DNA of 64,000 nt from CF-13 sp036782775. GTDB lineage: Bacteria > Chloroflexota > Dormibacteria > CF-121. Position numbers and translations under genes: made by a program. The notes beneath the pieces are model-generated. The model did no database searches. It was given only the letters and a program-made list of their open reading frames with translations, and was not told the DNA's origin. Shown here in pieces: positions 26,665 through 35,398 of the stretch. Each line of letters starts with the position of its first letter. Position 1 is the stretch's first letter. Where the stretch lies: the NCBI GenBank assembly GCA_036782775.1, contig DAIPYJ010000004.1, positions 1 to 64,000 of the forward strand, in the 5' to 3' direction.

Positions 26665-27608
26665 CCGCCACCGAGTTCTACGCTCGTTTCCGCGGCGAGG
26701 CCGGCAAGGCCGTGGTCGGTCAAGAGGACGCGATACGCCTCTGCGCGCTGGCGTTGATTGCGCAGGGCCACGTCCTGATCGAGGGTGTCCCTGGCGTGGC
26801 GAAGACCCTGCTGGCAAAAACCGTCGCGCGGCTGCTCAGCCTCAAGTACGGCCGCATTCAGTTCACGCCAGACCTGATGCCGGCGGACATCGTGGGCACG
26901 TCGATCTATGACTTGCAGACTCGCGCCTTCCGCATCCGTCAGGGCCCGGTCTTTACGAATGTGCTGCTGGCCGACGAAATCAATCGTGCCCCCGCCAAGG
27001 TGCAGGCCGCCTTGCTCGAGGCGATGGAAGAGCGCGGCGTCAGCCTCGAGGGCCAGCAGCAGCCGTTGCCCGACCCCTTCATCGTGCTGGCGACGCAAAA
27101 CCCGATCGAATACGAGGGCACTTTCCCGCTCCCGGAAGCGCAGCAAGACCGGTTTCTCTTCAAGGCGTTTATGAGCTATCCGAAGCCGGAGCAGGAGCTC
27201 GAGATGCTCGGCCGGTGGGATAAAGGAATCGAGCTGCGCGATCCGGCGAAGGCCGGCGTCGAACCGGTGCTCGATGCGACGGCGATCGCCGAGTGTTGCG
27301 AGGAAGCTCGGAAAGTAACGGTTGAAGAGAAAATTCGCCGCTACATCATTGAGCTGGCGGTCGCCACCCGCCAGGCAGGCGAGCTGATCCTGGGGGCGAG
27401 CCCGCGCGCCGAGGTTTTGCTGTTGCTCGCCGCCAAGGCGGCGGCCGCCTTCGAGGGACGCGATTACGTCACGCCGGACGACGTCAAATCGCTGCTCCGT
27501 CCCACTTTTCGCCATCGGCTGCTCCTGCGCCCGGAGGCCGAGGTTGCAGGCCAGACGGCGGACAGTCTGCTCGACGGCGTGATCGCGCGCGTGACGCCGC
27601 CGCGCTGA
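26661..27608 (+). CDS. MoxR-family AAA+ ATPase
   Basis: 315 aa. Walker A GVPGVAKT at residues 42-49, Walker B LLADEINRAPAKVQAALLEAM, sensor 1 VLATQNPIEYEGTFPLPEAQ, and arginine finger QDRF. MoxR ATPases act as chaperone-like activators of neighbouring vWA/DUF58 proteins. It lies between DUF4350 and DUF58 genes with 4-bp and 10-bp junctions, the usual MoxR operon order. Confidence 0.94.
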   Translation: MTATEFYARFRGEAGKAVVGQEDAIRLCALALIAQGHVLIEGVPGVAKTLLAKTVARLLSLKYGRIQFTPDLMPADIVGTSIYDLQTRAFRIRQGPVFTNVLLADEINRAPAKVQAALLEAMEERGVSLEGQQQPLPDPFIVLATQNPIEYEGTFPLPEAQQDRFLFKAFMSYPKPEQELEMLGRWDKGIELRDPAKAGVEPVLDATAIAECCEEARKVTVEEKIRRYIIELAVATRQAGELILGASPRAEVLLLLAAKAAAAFEGRDYVTPDDVKSLLRPTFRHRLLLRPEAEVAGQTADSLLDGVIARVTPPR

Positions 27609-27618
27609 GGCAGCCCCC

Positions 27619-28935
27619 ATGACGCTCATCCCTCAGCGCCGGCTGATCACCGCGCTGCTGCTGGGAACGCCCTTGATCGTCCTGATCATCGTGCACCCGG
27701 TCTTCATCGCGCTGGTGCTCGGCTACTACGCGGTCCTGATGGGGTTTGCTGTTGCGGACGCGATGCGGCTGCCGCCGCGTGCCGGCTTTGCCGCCAGCCG
27801 CGTGCTACCGGAGCCGTTTTCGTTGGGCGAGGTGCAAGCGGTGCAGGTGCTAGTGGCGCACCCCCGGGCCGCGGGTCTTCCTGCTGAGGTCGCTGATCAC
27901 GTGCCGCGCGAACTACGCCCGGACCGGCGCACTGTCGCCGGGCGCTTCGATGCGGAAGGCCTGCTGACGGTCGAGTACCGAGTCGAGCCTGCGCACCGCG
28001 GTCAATACCGGTTCGGTCCGGTCGACGTCCGCTGCTGGCGCCCGGGCGGGTGGACGCTGCGACAGGTGCGAATCAAGGCGGACGAGACCGCCGCCGTCTA
28101 TGCGGACGTTCTAGCGGTCAAGCGTTACGATCTGATGCTTCGCCGCGGCATGCGAATCGCGGCCGGCCTGCGCCGGGCGCGCCCTCCCGGTGCCACCACG
28201 GCGTTCGCCGGCCTTCGCGAATACCTCCCCGGAGACGACTTCCGGCGCATCAGCTGGAAAGCGACCGCCCGCCGGGACAATCCGGTGACGATGGAGGTCG
28301 AAGCGGAACGCGGCCAGCAGGCGATCATCGCCCTCGACTGCGGCCGGTTGATGACGGCGCCGGCCGGGTTACTCACCAAGCTCGACCATTCGGTGAACGC
28401 GGCGCTCCTGCTCGCGTGGGTGGCGCAGACCCAGGGCGATCGCGTCGGCGTGATGGCGTTCAGCGAGGTGGTGCGGCGCTTTCTCGCCCCGCAACGCGGC
28501 CCGGCCCAGGTTAGCGCCATCAACAAGGTGCTGTACGACGTGAGGGCCGAGTACAGCGAGCCCGACTTTGCCGAGGCGTTCTCTTACCTGGCCTTGCGGG
28601 TGGCGCGCCGCTCGCTGGTCGTGGTCTTGACCGACGTCCTCGATCCGGAGGCCAGCCGGGATCTCGTCGGTCACGCGATCCGATTGAGCCGCCGGCATCT
28701 GGTGATGGTGGTCGCCATGTCCGATCCGGAGGTGCTCGCGGCGCGGGATGCGCCGATCACGCAGGTTGAACGTGCCTATGAGTGGGCAGCCGCCGAGGAA
28801 CTGCTCGCGGCGAGGCGCGCCAGCTTCGAACAGCTTCGCCAGGGAGGCGTGCTGGGGCTGGATGTCGAAGCCGGGCGTCTCAGCCCGACACTGGTCGAGC
28901 GCTATCTCGAGCTGAAAGAGCGGGCTCTGCTGTAA
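27619..28935 (+). CDS. DUF58 domain-containing protein
   Basis: 438 aa. Two closely spaced N-terminal hydrophobic helices (LLGTPLIVLIIVHPVFIALV onward) anchor it. A middle beta-domain is followed by the DUF58 signature region LREYLPGDDFRRISWKATAR, then a vWA-like fold (IIALDCGRLM; LVVVLTDVLDPEASRDL). It is the standard partner of the MoxR ATPase. Its role in envelope stress or morphology is known only by association. Confidence 0.92.
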   Translation: MTLIPQRRLITALLLGTPLIVLIIVHPVFIALVLGYYAVLMGFAVADAMRLPPRAGFAASRVLPEPFSLGEVQAVQVLVAHPRAAGLPAEVADHVPRELRPDRRTVAGRFDAEGLLTVEYRVEPAHRGQYRFGPVDVRCWRPGGWTLRQVRIKADETAAVYADVLAVKRYDLMLRRGMRIAAGLRRARPPGATTAFAGLREYLPGDDFRRISWKATARRDNPVTMEVEAERGQQAIIALDCGRLMTAPAGLLTKLDHSVNAALLLAWVAQTQGDRVGVMAFSEVVRRFLAPQRGPAQVSAINKVLYDVRAEYSEPDFAEAFSYLALRVARRSLVVVLTDVLDPEASRDLVGHAIRLSRRHLVMVVAMSDPEVLAARDAPITQVERAYEWAAAEELLAARRASFEQLRQGGVLGLDVEAGRLSPTLVERYLELKERALL

Positions 28936-28977
28936 TTCGGTAACTTCCGGCGCGGGGCCCCGTTCTTCTTCCAGCGG

Positions 28978-30912
28978 ATGAAGACGCTCGACCGCAAACA
29001 GATTGATCAGCTGGTTGGCGAGCTCGAGGCAGACGTCTATGGCCTGGCGCTCGCCCGAGCCAACGACCCCGAACTGGCCAAGGCCCTCGTCCTCCATGCA
29101 TTCGGCGACGTGGCGCGACATTTCCCGACGACCACCGCAGATGACCTGCGCCGAAAGCTCTATGCCCGGATCAAGACCGCCCACGACAGCGATCAAGAAG
29201 CTGAAGTTGCGGTTTCGCCGCAGCCGGTACCAGCTGACTTGCACCAACAGGTCGTCGACGTCGTCGAGGAGCGGCAGAGCGACGAGTCGGTTGGTCGCAA
29301 GAAAATCTTCCTCGGTTTCGCCGGCGGCGCTGCGGTGCTGGCGGCGGTCGGCTTGTACGCCTACATGCACTGGACCGCGCTCGCTGCTGCGACGCCGACG
29401 ATTCGCCAAACCGACCCGGGGGAGAATGCCACTGCCGCGCCGGTTGATGGCGCGTTCTACGTGAATTTCGGAAGGCCGCCTACCAGCAAGCCGGTGCTCA
29501 CGCTGGAGCCCAAGGACGGCCATATCGACGAGCAAAACTGGTCGTCGGGCGCGCTGGTGGCGCCGTATCACGGGCTCGAGCCCGCGACCCGGTACACCGT
29601 CACGCTCCAGGCCGACTACCGCAGCGGACTCAAGGACGTCGGGCATTACACGCATCAATGGTCGTTCACGACAGAGGGCTACCCGACCGTGACCGACCTG
29701 GTGCCCGCTGACGGGCAGCTGATCGCCTTTCGCCACGGCGACTTGCAGATCACCTTCGGTCGTCGCCCGAGCCTCGAGCCGAAGGTAACTCTCACACCAC
29801 CGAGCGGCACCATGGCGCCGGGCCAGTGGAATGGCTCAACCTGGTCGATCGCCTACCAGGGACTGGCGCCGCTGTCCTGGTATGAGGCCACCGTCAGCCT
29901 CGATTACGGACCAGGAAAACCAAAGGTCAACCGGACCTGGCGCTTTCAGACCGAAGCGGGCCGTCCACCAACCGGCGTGCCGGTGATTTGGTATGGCACA
30001 ACCGCGATCGGCGACCCAGCCTTTCTGCGCCGGCTGATGGCAATCGACTGGAACGGCAACCTCGTGGGGACGGCATACGTACCTGGGTACCTGCGCCAGT
30101 CGCCGGGTGGGTCCCTTCTCGCCAGCGGCGGAACCGTGCTGGACGCCGGAGGCAATGTGATGGCCCAGTTGGACGGCTACTACGACCTGGCATTCGCCGC
30201 CGACGACCGCTCCTTGTGCGCAGTGGGACCACCGGGGGGAAATGCCATGACGCTCTTGGTGGGGCCACCGCAAGGCCCATTCAGGAAGATACTCACCCTT
30301 CCTTGGACCTTTAACGCGATGGTCGCTGCTTGTAGCGTTCTCCATGACCGGGCTGTGCTCGTCCATCACAGTCCGATGGGCGGTCAGGCCCTCGAGGTTG
30401 AGGTGGTCCGTCTCAGCAGCGGTCAGGTCGTAATGCAGCGATCCTATTCCCCTGACAGCTCATCAATCGTTAGCGCCTCTCCGGACGGCGCCTTCTTAGT
30501 CGAAACGACCGCGGCCCCAAATGCAGTGGACCAGGGGGCGCCCACGTGGGTCACGACCATTCGCCGGACCTCCGACGGAGGGGTTGTCACGCGGCTCGTG
30601 AATCAACGCGTGCTGACATTCTCCTGGGATGGAAGACGAATATTGACCGGGCCCCAGGTACCGATGAAGAATCACAACGAGTTCGATCTCATCGATCTAC
30701 CGTCGGGACGCGTGCTCTGGCGTTTGCCGGGCGCCGCCGGAACTGATGGGAGCGAACCCGCCTTCGCGATGCCGCAGCCAAACGGCGATGACATGCTGCT
30801 TGCGATTGCCACCAAACCGTCAACCAGTGACCTGGACCAGCTCTGGCGCATCTCCAAAGATGGCAGCGCCGAGCAGCTCCTCAGTCAGGTGTTTTATCCG
30901 CTGGGGTACTAG
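28978..30912 (+). CDS. Transmembrane protein: sigma-region-2-like N-terminus, TM, Ig-like/propeller ectodomain
   Basis: 644 aa. Residues 1-70 (LVGELEADVYGLALARANDP then LAKALVLHAFGDVARHF) resemble a degenerate ECF sigma region 2 helical pair. A TM helix at about residues 110-131 (FLGFAGGAAVLAAVGLYAYM) follows. The outside portion starts with two Ig-like domains (about 140-330) and ends in a beta-rich region with propeller-like repeats. It is similar in plan to the lipoprotein at 10676-12367. No catalytic motif is seen. The sigma resemblance is by eye and could be coincidental; the anchor and ectodomain are firm. A signalling role across the membrane is inference. Confidence 0.65.
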   Translation: MKTLDRKQIDQLVGELEADVYGLALARANDPELAKALVLHAFGDVARHFPTTTADDLRRKLYARIKTAHDSDQEAEVAVSPQPVPADLHQQVVDVVEERQSDESVGRKKIFLGFAGGAAVLAAVGLYAYMHWTALAAATPTIRQTDPGENATAAPVDGAFYVNFGRPPTSKPVLTLEPKDGHIDEQNWSSGALVAPYHGLEPATRYTVTLQADYRSGLKDVGHYTHQWSFTTEGYPTVTDLVPADGQLIAFRHGDLQITFGRRPSLEPKVTLTPPSGTMAPGQWNGSTWSIAYQGLAPLSWYEATVSLDYGPGKPKVNRTWRFQTEAGRPPTGVPVIWYGTTAIGDPAFLRRLMAIDWNGNLVGTAYVPGYLRQSPGGSLLASGGTVLDAGGNVMAQLDGYYDLAFAADDRSLCAVGPPGGNAMTLLVGPPQGPFRKILTLPWTFNAMVAACSVLHDRAVLVHHSPMGGQALEVEVVRLSSGQVVMQRSYSPDSSSIVSASPDGAFLVETTAAPNAVDQGAPTWVTTIRRTSDGGVVTRLVNQRVLTFSWDGRRILTGPQVPMKNHNEFDLIDLPSGRVLWRLPGAAGTDGSEPAFAMPQPNGDDMLLAIATKPSTSDLDQLWRISKDGSAEQLLSQVFYPLGY

Positions 30913-31855
30913 CGCGACCGCTGAACAGTAAATAGCTATAGAGCAGGACGCCTGTGCCGAGGCCGACGATAACTTTGAGTGCCGTCGGCGCGTTCGAGGG
31001 GCTGAGGTTACCTTCGATGATGCCGGCGATGACCAGCATCGGCGCCATGCCGCCGAGGATGATCACGGCCTTGCGCGCGGCGAGCACCAGGGCATCGCGA
31101 CGGCGGTAGGGGCCGGGCTGTAGCAGCGCCCAGCCGAGCATCAGGCCCGAGGCGCCGGCCGCCACCACGACGGAGAGCTCGATGACGCCGTGCCCGATCA
31201 CGAAGTCGATCAAGCCGGGCGCGATCCCGAAGGCGTTGGTCAGGCCGAGCAGCGCGCCGAGCTGGATGCCGTTGGTGATCAGCACGTAGATGGTTGGAAG
31301 AGCCAGCAGGATGCCAAAGGCAAACGCGAGGATCGAAACGCCGATGTTGTTCGTCATGATCACGCCGGACATCAGCGGCCTGTCTTCCGCTGGGATCTGG
31401 GTCCAGAGCTGGTGGTTGTGGATCAGTTGCACCAACTGCGCAGGGACGAGCGCGTAGGCGAGCGACGGGTCCAGCGTGATCGCGATGAAGGCGAGCACCG
31501 CTGGGCCAAAGAGCAAGAGAGCCGAGGCGATCAGATAACGGGCGGAGGCGCGGTATGTCTGCGGCAGGGTGTAACGGTAGAAACGGGCGATTCGTTCGAG
31601 CGCATTGCCGCCGCCCCGGTAGACCGCCGCGTGGCCGCGCGCGACCAGCCCGTTCAGATATCCAGCCACAGGTTCATACGGCCAATCGCGCCGGGCCCGT
31701 GCCAGGTCAGCCGTGGCTCGGCGGTACAGCCCAGCCAGCGATAGGACCTCGGTGGGGCGTAACCCACCAAGCCGGCTCGTCCCAGCGCGCGAAAGCAGCT
31801 TCTCGAGGCGGTCCCACTCGGCCCGGCGGCGGGTGACGAACTCGTCGGCGCGCAT
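30881..31855 (-). CDS. SpoIIM-family (stage II sporulation protein M) membrane protein
   Basis: 324 aa. The soluble N-terminal part begins RRRAEWDRLEKLLSRAG, followed by ALYRRATADLARARRDWP-type helices. Then come about five TM helices with the family block MSGVIMTNNIGVSILAFAFG and FVIGHGVIELSVVVAAGASG. In non-sporulating phyla this family is fused to or near RDD proteins, as here. It overlaps the end of the preceding convergent gene by 32 bp. A -10-like CATCAT is 6 nt before its ATG. Confidence 0.9.
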   Translation of the reverse strand: MRADEFVTRRRAEWDRLEKLLSRAGTSRLGGLRPTEVLSLAGLYRRATADLARARRDWPYEPVAGYLNGLVARGHAAVYRGGGNALERIARFYRYTLPQTYRASARYLIASALLLFGPAVLAFIAITLDPSLAYALVPAQLVQLIHNHQLWTQIPAEDRPLMSGVIMTNNIGVSILAFAFGILLALPTIYVLITNGIQLGALLGLTNAFGIAPGLIDFVIGHGVIELSVVVAAGASGLMLGWALLQPGPYRRRDALVLAARKAVIILGGMAPMLVIAGIIEGNLSPSNAPTALKVIVGLGTGVLLYSYLLFSGRASTPADKTPD

Positions 31856-31861
31856 CCGCTC

Positions 31862-31886
31862 ATGATGCCGAATCCGTCGCTACACT
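31862..31886. promoter_or_regulatory. Divergent -10 elements of SpoIIM and RDD genes
   Basis: Plus strand TACACT (31881-31886) is 7 nt from the RDD ATG (31894). Minus strand CATCAT (31862-31867) is 6 nt from the SpoIIM ATG (31855). Both spacings imply leaderless mRNAs from a 38-bp intergenic region. The -35 boxes are not clear. Confidence 0.45.
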
Positions 31887-31893
31887 GCGGGGC

Positions 31894-32973
31894 ATGCAGC
31901 CGCCGGAGTCAGACGATCTCGTCGTCTCGACGCCCGAGCGGGTGGCCTTTCAATACGAGATCGCCGGCATTGGGAGCCGCTTCCTGGCCCAGATCCTCGA
32001 CGTCATCGCCATCACCGCCATCCAGATCGTGATCACCATCCTGGCCGCATCCCTGGGCGGGCTCTTCAGCTCCGGGCAGCTGGCGGCGCTGGTCGAGATC
32101 ATCCTCACCTTCATCCTGCTCGCCGGATATTTCTTGGTCAGCGAAGCAGCAATGAACGGTCAGACCGTGGGCAAGCGCGCCGTCCGCTTGCGTGTGGTGG
32201 GTGACCAGGGGCAACCGATCACAATCGGGCAGGCGGCGATCCGCAACCTGGTTCGAATCGTCGACTTTCTTCCGCTGCTCTACGCCATCGGGATCGTGAC
32301 GATGTTCGTCAACCGCCGCGCCAAGCGACTGGGGGACTTCGCCGCCGGGACGCTGGTTGTGCGAGACCGCGAGCGAGTCAATCTCTATGACTTGAGCAGC
32401 GAGAGCGCGAAGGGAGCCACTGAACCAACCACGCTAGCTCCATCGATCTGGTCGACGCCGGTGCCATCCGAAACGCCGTCAGCAGCTACGACCTTGGCGC
32501 CTGGCGTTGAACGGCCACTCGATCCGGCCCTGCGGCGGCTGGTGGTCGCCTATGCGGCGCGTCGCGAGAGCCTGCCGACATACCGACGGGAAGCCCTTGC
32601 CAAAAGCGCCGAACCAGCACTCCGGGTCGCGCTGCCGGAGATCGTGGCGTCGGCCGGCCCATTGGCGGCGCTGGACCTGCTGGCCCAGCGCGAAGGCGTG
32701 ACCCCGTTTCGCCCGGTGCATGCGAGCGCCGGCCGGGCGATGCTCTGGGGCATCACCTCGCTGATCTTCGTCTGGTTTCCGCTGATCAGCATTCCAACCT
32801 CCGTCCTCGCGATCGTCTTCGCCAATCGCGCACTCTCGGCGATTCGCCGCCAACCGGACAAGGTGCAGGGTGCTGATCGCGCGCGGACCGCCCGTCTGCT
32901 CGGAATCATCGCGCTGGTGATCAGCTCGCTGATCGCCGTGCTCTTTATCGTTGGCCTGATCTTTCGCGGCTAG
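31894..32973 (+). CDS. RDD-family membrane protein with C-terminal helical/TM extension
   Basis: 359 aa. The RDD domain occupies about residues 10-160: GIGSRFLAQILDVIAITAIQ gives the Arg-Asp pair, NGQTVGKRAVRLRVV the central motif and NRRAKRLGDFAAGTLVVRDR the final one. A soluble linker and two further TM helices (TSLIFVWFPLISIPTSVLAI and LGIIALVISSLIAVLFIVGL) resemble DUF4190-type hairpins. It pairs divergently with the SpoIIM gene, a common combination. Confidence 0.88.
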   Translation: MQPPESDDLVVSTPERVAFQYEIAGIGSRFLAQILDVIAITAIQIVITILAASLGGLFSSGQLAALVEIILTFILLAGYFLVSEAAMNGQTVGKRAVRLRVVGDQGQPITIGQAAIRNLVRIVDFLPLLYAIGIVTMFVNRRAKRLGDFAAGTLVVRDRERVNLYDLSSESAKGATEPTTLAPSIWSTPVPSETPSAATTLAPGVERPLDPALRRLVVAYAARRESLPTYRREALAKSAEPALRVALPEIVASAGPLAALDLLAQREGVTPFRPVHASAGRAMLWGITSLIFVWFPLISIPTSVLAIVFANRALSAIRRQPDKVQGADRARTARLLGIIALVISSLIAVLFIVGLIFRG

Positions 32974-33344
32974 AGTCGCTGCCGTCCGGCGATGCCGGTC
33001 TCGACGGGATGCCACCATTCGACCGCAGGCTCGCCGAGCTTCCAGCAGAGAAAGACGGTCTCGCCTTCACGCTGGTGGAAGAAGTCGATCAGCCCGATGC
33101 TGGGATCACGGAGCACGATGCCCCACTGTTGGAGCTGGTTGAGATCCTGTTCGAGCGCTCGCGTCATCTCGGCGAGGTGGCGGTTCGGCTGGCCTCCGCC
33201 ATTCTGCGCAGCCTTCTCGCGCACCTTCGCCACCGTCTTGTCTTGCGCGAGTGCGACCTGGGTCTCTCGGATGCGCTCGACCACGGCGCGCACCTGTGGC
33301 AGCAGCGCGTTCGCCTCCGCGACGCTGTAGAACTTCTCGGGCAT
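32970..33344 (-). CDS. DUF2203 family protein
   Basis: 124 aa. The family N-terminus FYSVAEANALLPQVRAVVERIR and the C-terminal IGLIDFFHQREGETVFLCWKLGE block are clear. It is a small soluble protein with a helical hairpin, of unknown function. It lies downstream of the cysteine desulfurase gene with a 7-bp gap and overlaps the RDD gene tail-to-tail by 4 bp. Confidence 0.88.
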   Translation of the reverse strand: MPEKFYSVAEANALLPQVRAVVERIRETQVALAQDKTVAKVREKAAQNGGGQPNRHLAEMTRALEQDLNQLQQWGIVLRDPSIGLIDFFHQREGETVFLCWKLGEPAVEWWHPVETGIAGRQRL

Positions 33345-33351
33345 CGCGCCC

Positions 33352-34518
33352 TCAGGCGGCGGAGATCGGGGTCATGGCGCGCAGCCGACTGACCATCCCG
33401 GGCAGGCGTTCGAGCACCAGGTCGACGTCGGCTTCACTGTTGCCTTTCCCAAGCGACAAGCGCAAGCTCCCTAGCGCGCGTTCCCGTGGGTAGCCGAGTG
33501 CAAGGATGACGTGGCTGGCTTCGAGCGATCCCGAGGTGCACGCCGATCCCGACGATGCGGCGATGCCATCCATGTCGAGCTGCAGCAGCAGCGACTCGCC
33601 TTCGATGCCGTCGAAGAGAAAGCTGGCATGGTGTGGTAAGCGCATGACGGGATGACCGGTCAGCACCGTTCCAGGAATCCGGTCGAGGATGCCGTCGATC
33701 AAGCGGTCGCGGAGCCTGATCAGGTGGGTCGTGTTCGTTTCCATGTCGCGCTGCGCGATGCGAAGCGCGGCAGCGAGCCCGACGATTCCAGCGACGTTCT
33801 CGGTACCGGCGCGTCGATTGCGCTCGTGTCCACCGCCGTGGATCTGCGGCTCGATGCGGACTCCACTGCGCACGATTAAACAGCCGACACCCTTCGGCCC
33901 GTGCAGCTTGTGCGCGGACATCGAGAGGAGGTCGATGCCGAGCTCGTCGAGATTGGTGGGAATCTTGCCCGTCGATTGGACGGCATCGGTGTGAAAGTAG
34001 GCCGAGCTATGCGCTCTGGTCACCTCGACCAGCTCACGGATCGGCTCGATCGTCCCGATCTCGTTGTTGGCATGCATGACGCTGACGAGGGTGGTGCCGG
34101 GGCGGAGCGCACCGCGGAGCGTTTCTGGCTGGGCCACACCGTGGCGATCGACTGGTAGGCGTGTCACCTCGAAGCCATCGCGCTCGAGCATGTCGGCGGA
34201 TCGCAGCACCGCATCATGCTCGATGGCGGAGATGACGAGATGCTTGCCGCGCTCGGCGTTGCGCGACGCGATGCCCCGCAGCGCGAAGTTATCGCCCTCC
34301 GTCCCGCCGGAGGTGAACACGACTTCCTTGGCGGCGACGCCGTAGAAAGCGGCCACCTGGTCACGGGCGTCGTCGATCGCCATCCGGGCGCGCTGCCCGA
34401 GGCCGTACACGCTCGAGGCGTTGCCAAACTCACTCGTCAGGTACGGCATCATCGCCTCGAGCACCTCGGGATCCAGGGGCGTGGTCGCGGAATGATCGAG
34501 GTAGACCACGGGCATCAT
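33352..34518 (-). CDS. Cysteine desulfurase (NifS/IscS family)
   Basis: 388 aa PLP enzyme that takes sulfur from cysteine for Fe-S cluster or tRNA thiolation. YLDHSATTPLDPEVLEAM starts the fold, the PLP lysine is K204 in SMSAHKLHGPKG, and the catalytic Cys is C327 in SSGSACTSGSLEASHV, the short-loop group I (NifS/IscS) type. No scaffold protein or mnmA gene is adjacent, so its specific pathway is open. A second ATG lies one codon downstream. Confidence 0.94.
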   Translation of the reverse strand: MMPVVYLDHSATTPLDPEVLEAMMPYLTSEFGNASSVYGLGQRARMAIDDARDQVAAFYGVAAKEVVFTSGGTEGDNFALRGIASRNAERGKHLVISAIEHDAVLRSADMLERDGFEVTRLPVDRHGVAQPETLRGALRPGTTLVSVMHANNEIGTIEPIRELVEVTRAHSSAYFHTDAVQSTGKIPTNLDELGIDLLSMSAHKLHGPKGVGCLIVRSGVRIEPQIHGGGHERNRRAGTENVAGIVGLAAALRIAQRDMETNTTHLIRLRDRLIDGILDRIPGTVLTGHPVMRLPHHASFLFDGIEGESLLLQLDMDGIAASSGSACTSGSLEASHVILALGYPRERALGSLRLSLGKGNSEADVDLVLERLPGMVSRLRAMTPISAA

Positions 34519-34569
34519 TCTAAGTTGGGTTCGCCGGAGCGACCAGCGTTCGAAACGCGCGCTGCTGGC

Positions 34570-34896
34570 CTAGACGGCGCGCGAGCGCGACGTGCGCCAG
34601 CGGACGAGCTCTTTGAAGGAGCCGTTGAAATGCTTCATGTGCTCGTGCACATCGAGCATCTCGTCGCTGGTGATCGGACCTTCCGCGGCCGCATTGGGCA
34701 GGCCGTCTGGATGCTTGGCTCTCTTGAGCAAGAGCACCGCCACGAAGCTCACGCCGCAGTTGGCACAGGTGACTTCGACGGTGCAATGGGCATCGGCCTC
34801 GTTGAGCAGCTTGACGTCGCAATCGGCGAGCGCCTGCGAGCAGGCGAGGCATTTGTAATACTTCGCCCGTTCCTTGATCAACGCGATCAGATTCAC
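34570..34896 (-). CDS. Small zinc-finger-like protein
   Basis: About 108 aa from the GTG at 34896. Two cysteine pairs, YKCLACSQAL and VTCANCGVSF, spaced about 25 residues apart suggest one zinc ribbon. The rest (EGPITSDEMLDVHEHMKHFN) is charged. The start is chosen because a -10 TATAGT lies 9 nt upstream; a longer frame reaches an ATG at 34959 but its extra residues cross the promoter. I do not recognise the family. Sequences of this shape occur as uncharacterised proteins in soil Chloroflexota-like genomes, but I cannot verify that here. Confidence 0.65.
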   Translation of the reverse strand: MNLIALIKERAKYYKCLACSQALADCDVKLLNEADAHCTVEVTCANCGVSFVAVLLLKRAKHPDGLPNAAAEGPITSDEMLDVHEHMKHFNGSFKELVRWRTSRSRAV

Positions 34897-34905
34897 CGTA
34901 TTTCC

Positions 34906-34935
34906 ACTATAGAGGCCACTTTTCCCGGCAGCCAA
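34906..34935 (-). promoter_or_regulatory. Promoter of the zinc-finger-like gene
   Basis: On the minus strand TTGGCT (34930-34935) and TATAGT (34906-34911) are separated by 18 bp. The GTG at 34896 starts 9 nt after the -10, so the transcript would begin 1-3 nt before the start codon. Confidence 0.55.
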
Positions 34936-34948
34936 GTACCTGAAGCTA

Positions 34949-35326
34949 TTAACCCCCACGGATGACAGAATTCAAGTCAGCGGTCGTGGTCTCGCCTGGC
35001 CCGACCGTGACCTCTGTCCGCCCGCTTAGGGGAGGAAACTTCACCTCGACGGTGTACGTTCCGGGAGCCACCCGCGCGCTGTACGTGGCATCGCTGGCGG
35101 TGAATACGGTTATTGCTGGGCCTGTGTCGACCGGCACAAACCGAATAGCGGTATTGCGATGAGCGCGCCGACGCAAACCGCACTGACTCCCAAGCAGAGT
35201 CCAAGGAAAACTCCTGGGAAATGAGGGCCCCAAGCAAATTGATACGGTCACATGCCCATGAATCGTGCCCTCGGCGACCGGGCGGCTGGGCACGAAGCTG
35301 GTAAGCGAAAGCCCAATCGCTGCCAT
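34949..35326 (-). CDS. Small secreted/anchored protein with CnaB-like (carboxypeptidase regulatory) fold
   Basis: 125 aa. The N-terminus from ATG 35326 (MAAIGLSLTSFVPSRPV) is hydrophobic, and in-frame residues upstream would extend that segment without a standard start. The C-terminal half reads like a beta-sandwich with the motif ATYSARVAPGTYTVEVKFPP, typical of CnaB/transthyretin-like domains, ending with a TVGPGETTTADL strand. It follows the GT39 gene after 72 bp. Function unknown; coding is moderately certain. Confidence 0.5.
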   Translation of the reverse strand: MAAIGLSLTSFVPSRPVAEGTIHGHVTVSICLGPSFPRSFPWTLLGSQCGLRRRAHRNTAIRFVPVDTGPAITVFTASDATYSARVAPGTYTVEVKFPPLSGRTEVTVGPGETTTADLNSVIRGG

Positions 35327-35398
35327 CCCAAGCCAACCAACAGAGGGACCGACGAGCCTCGAGACGATATGTACTTACAAAACTCTCATGCTGGCTGA

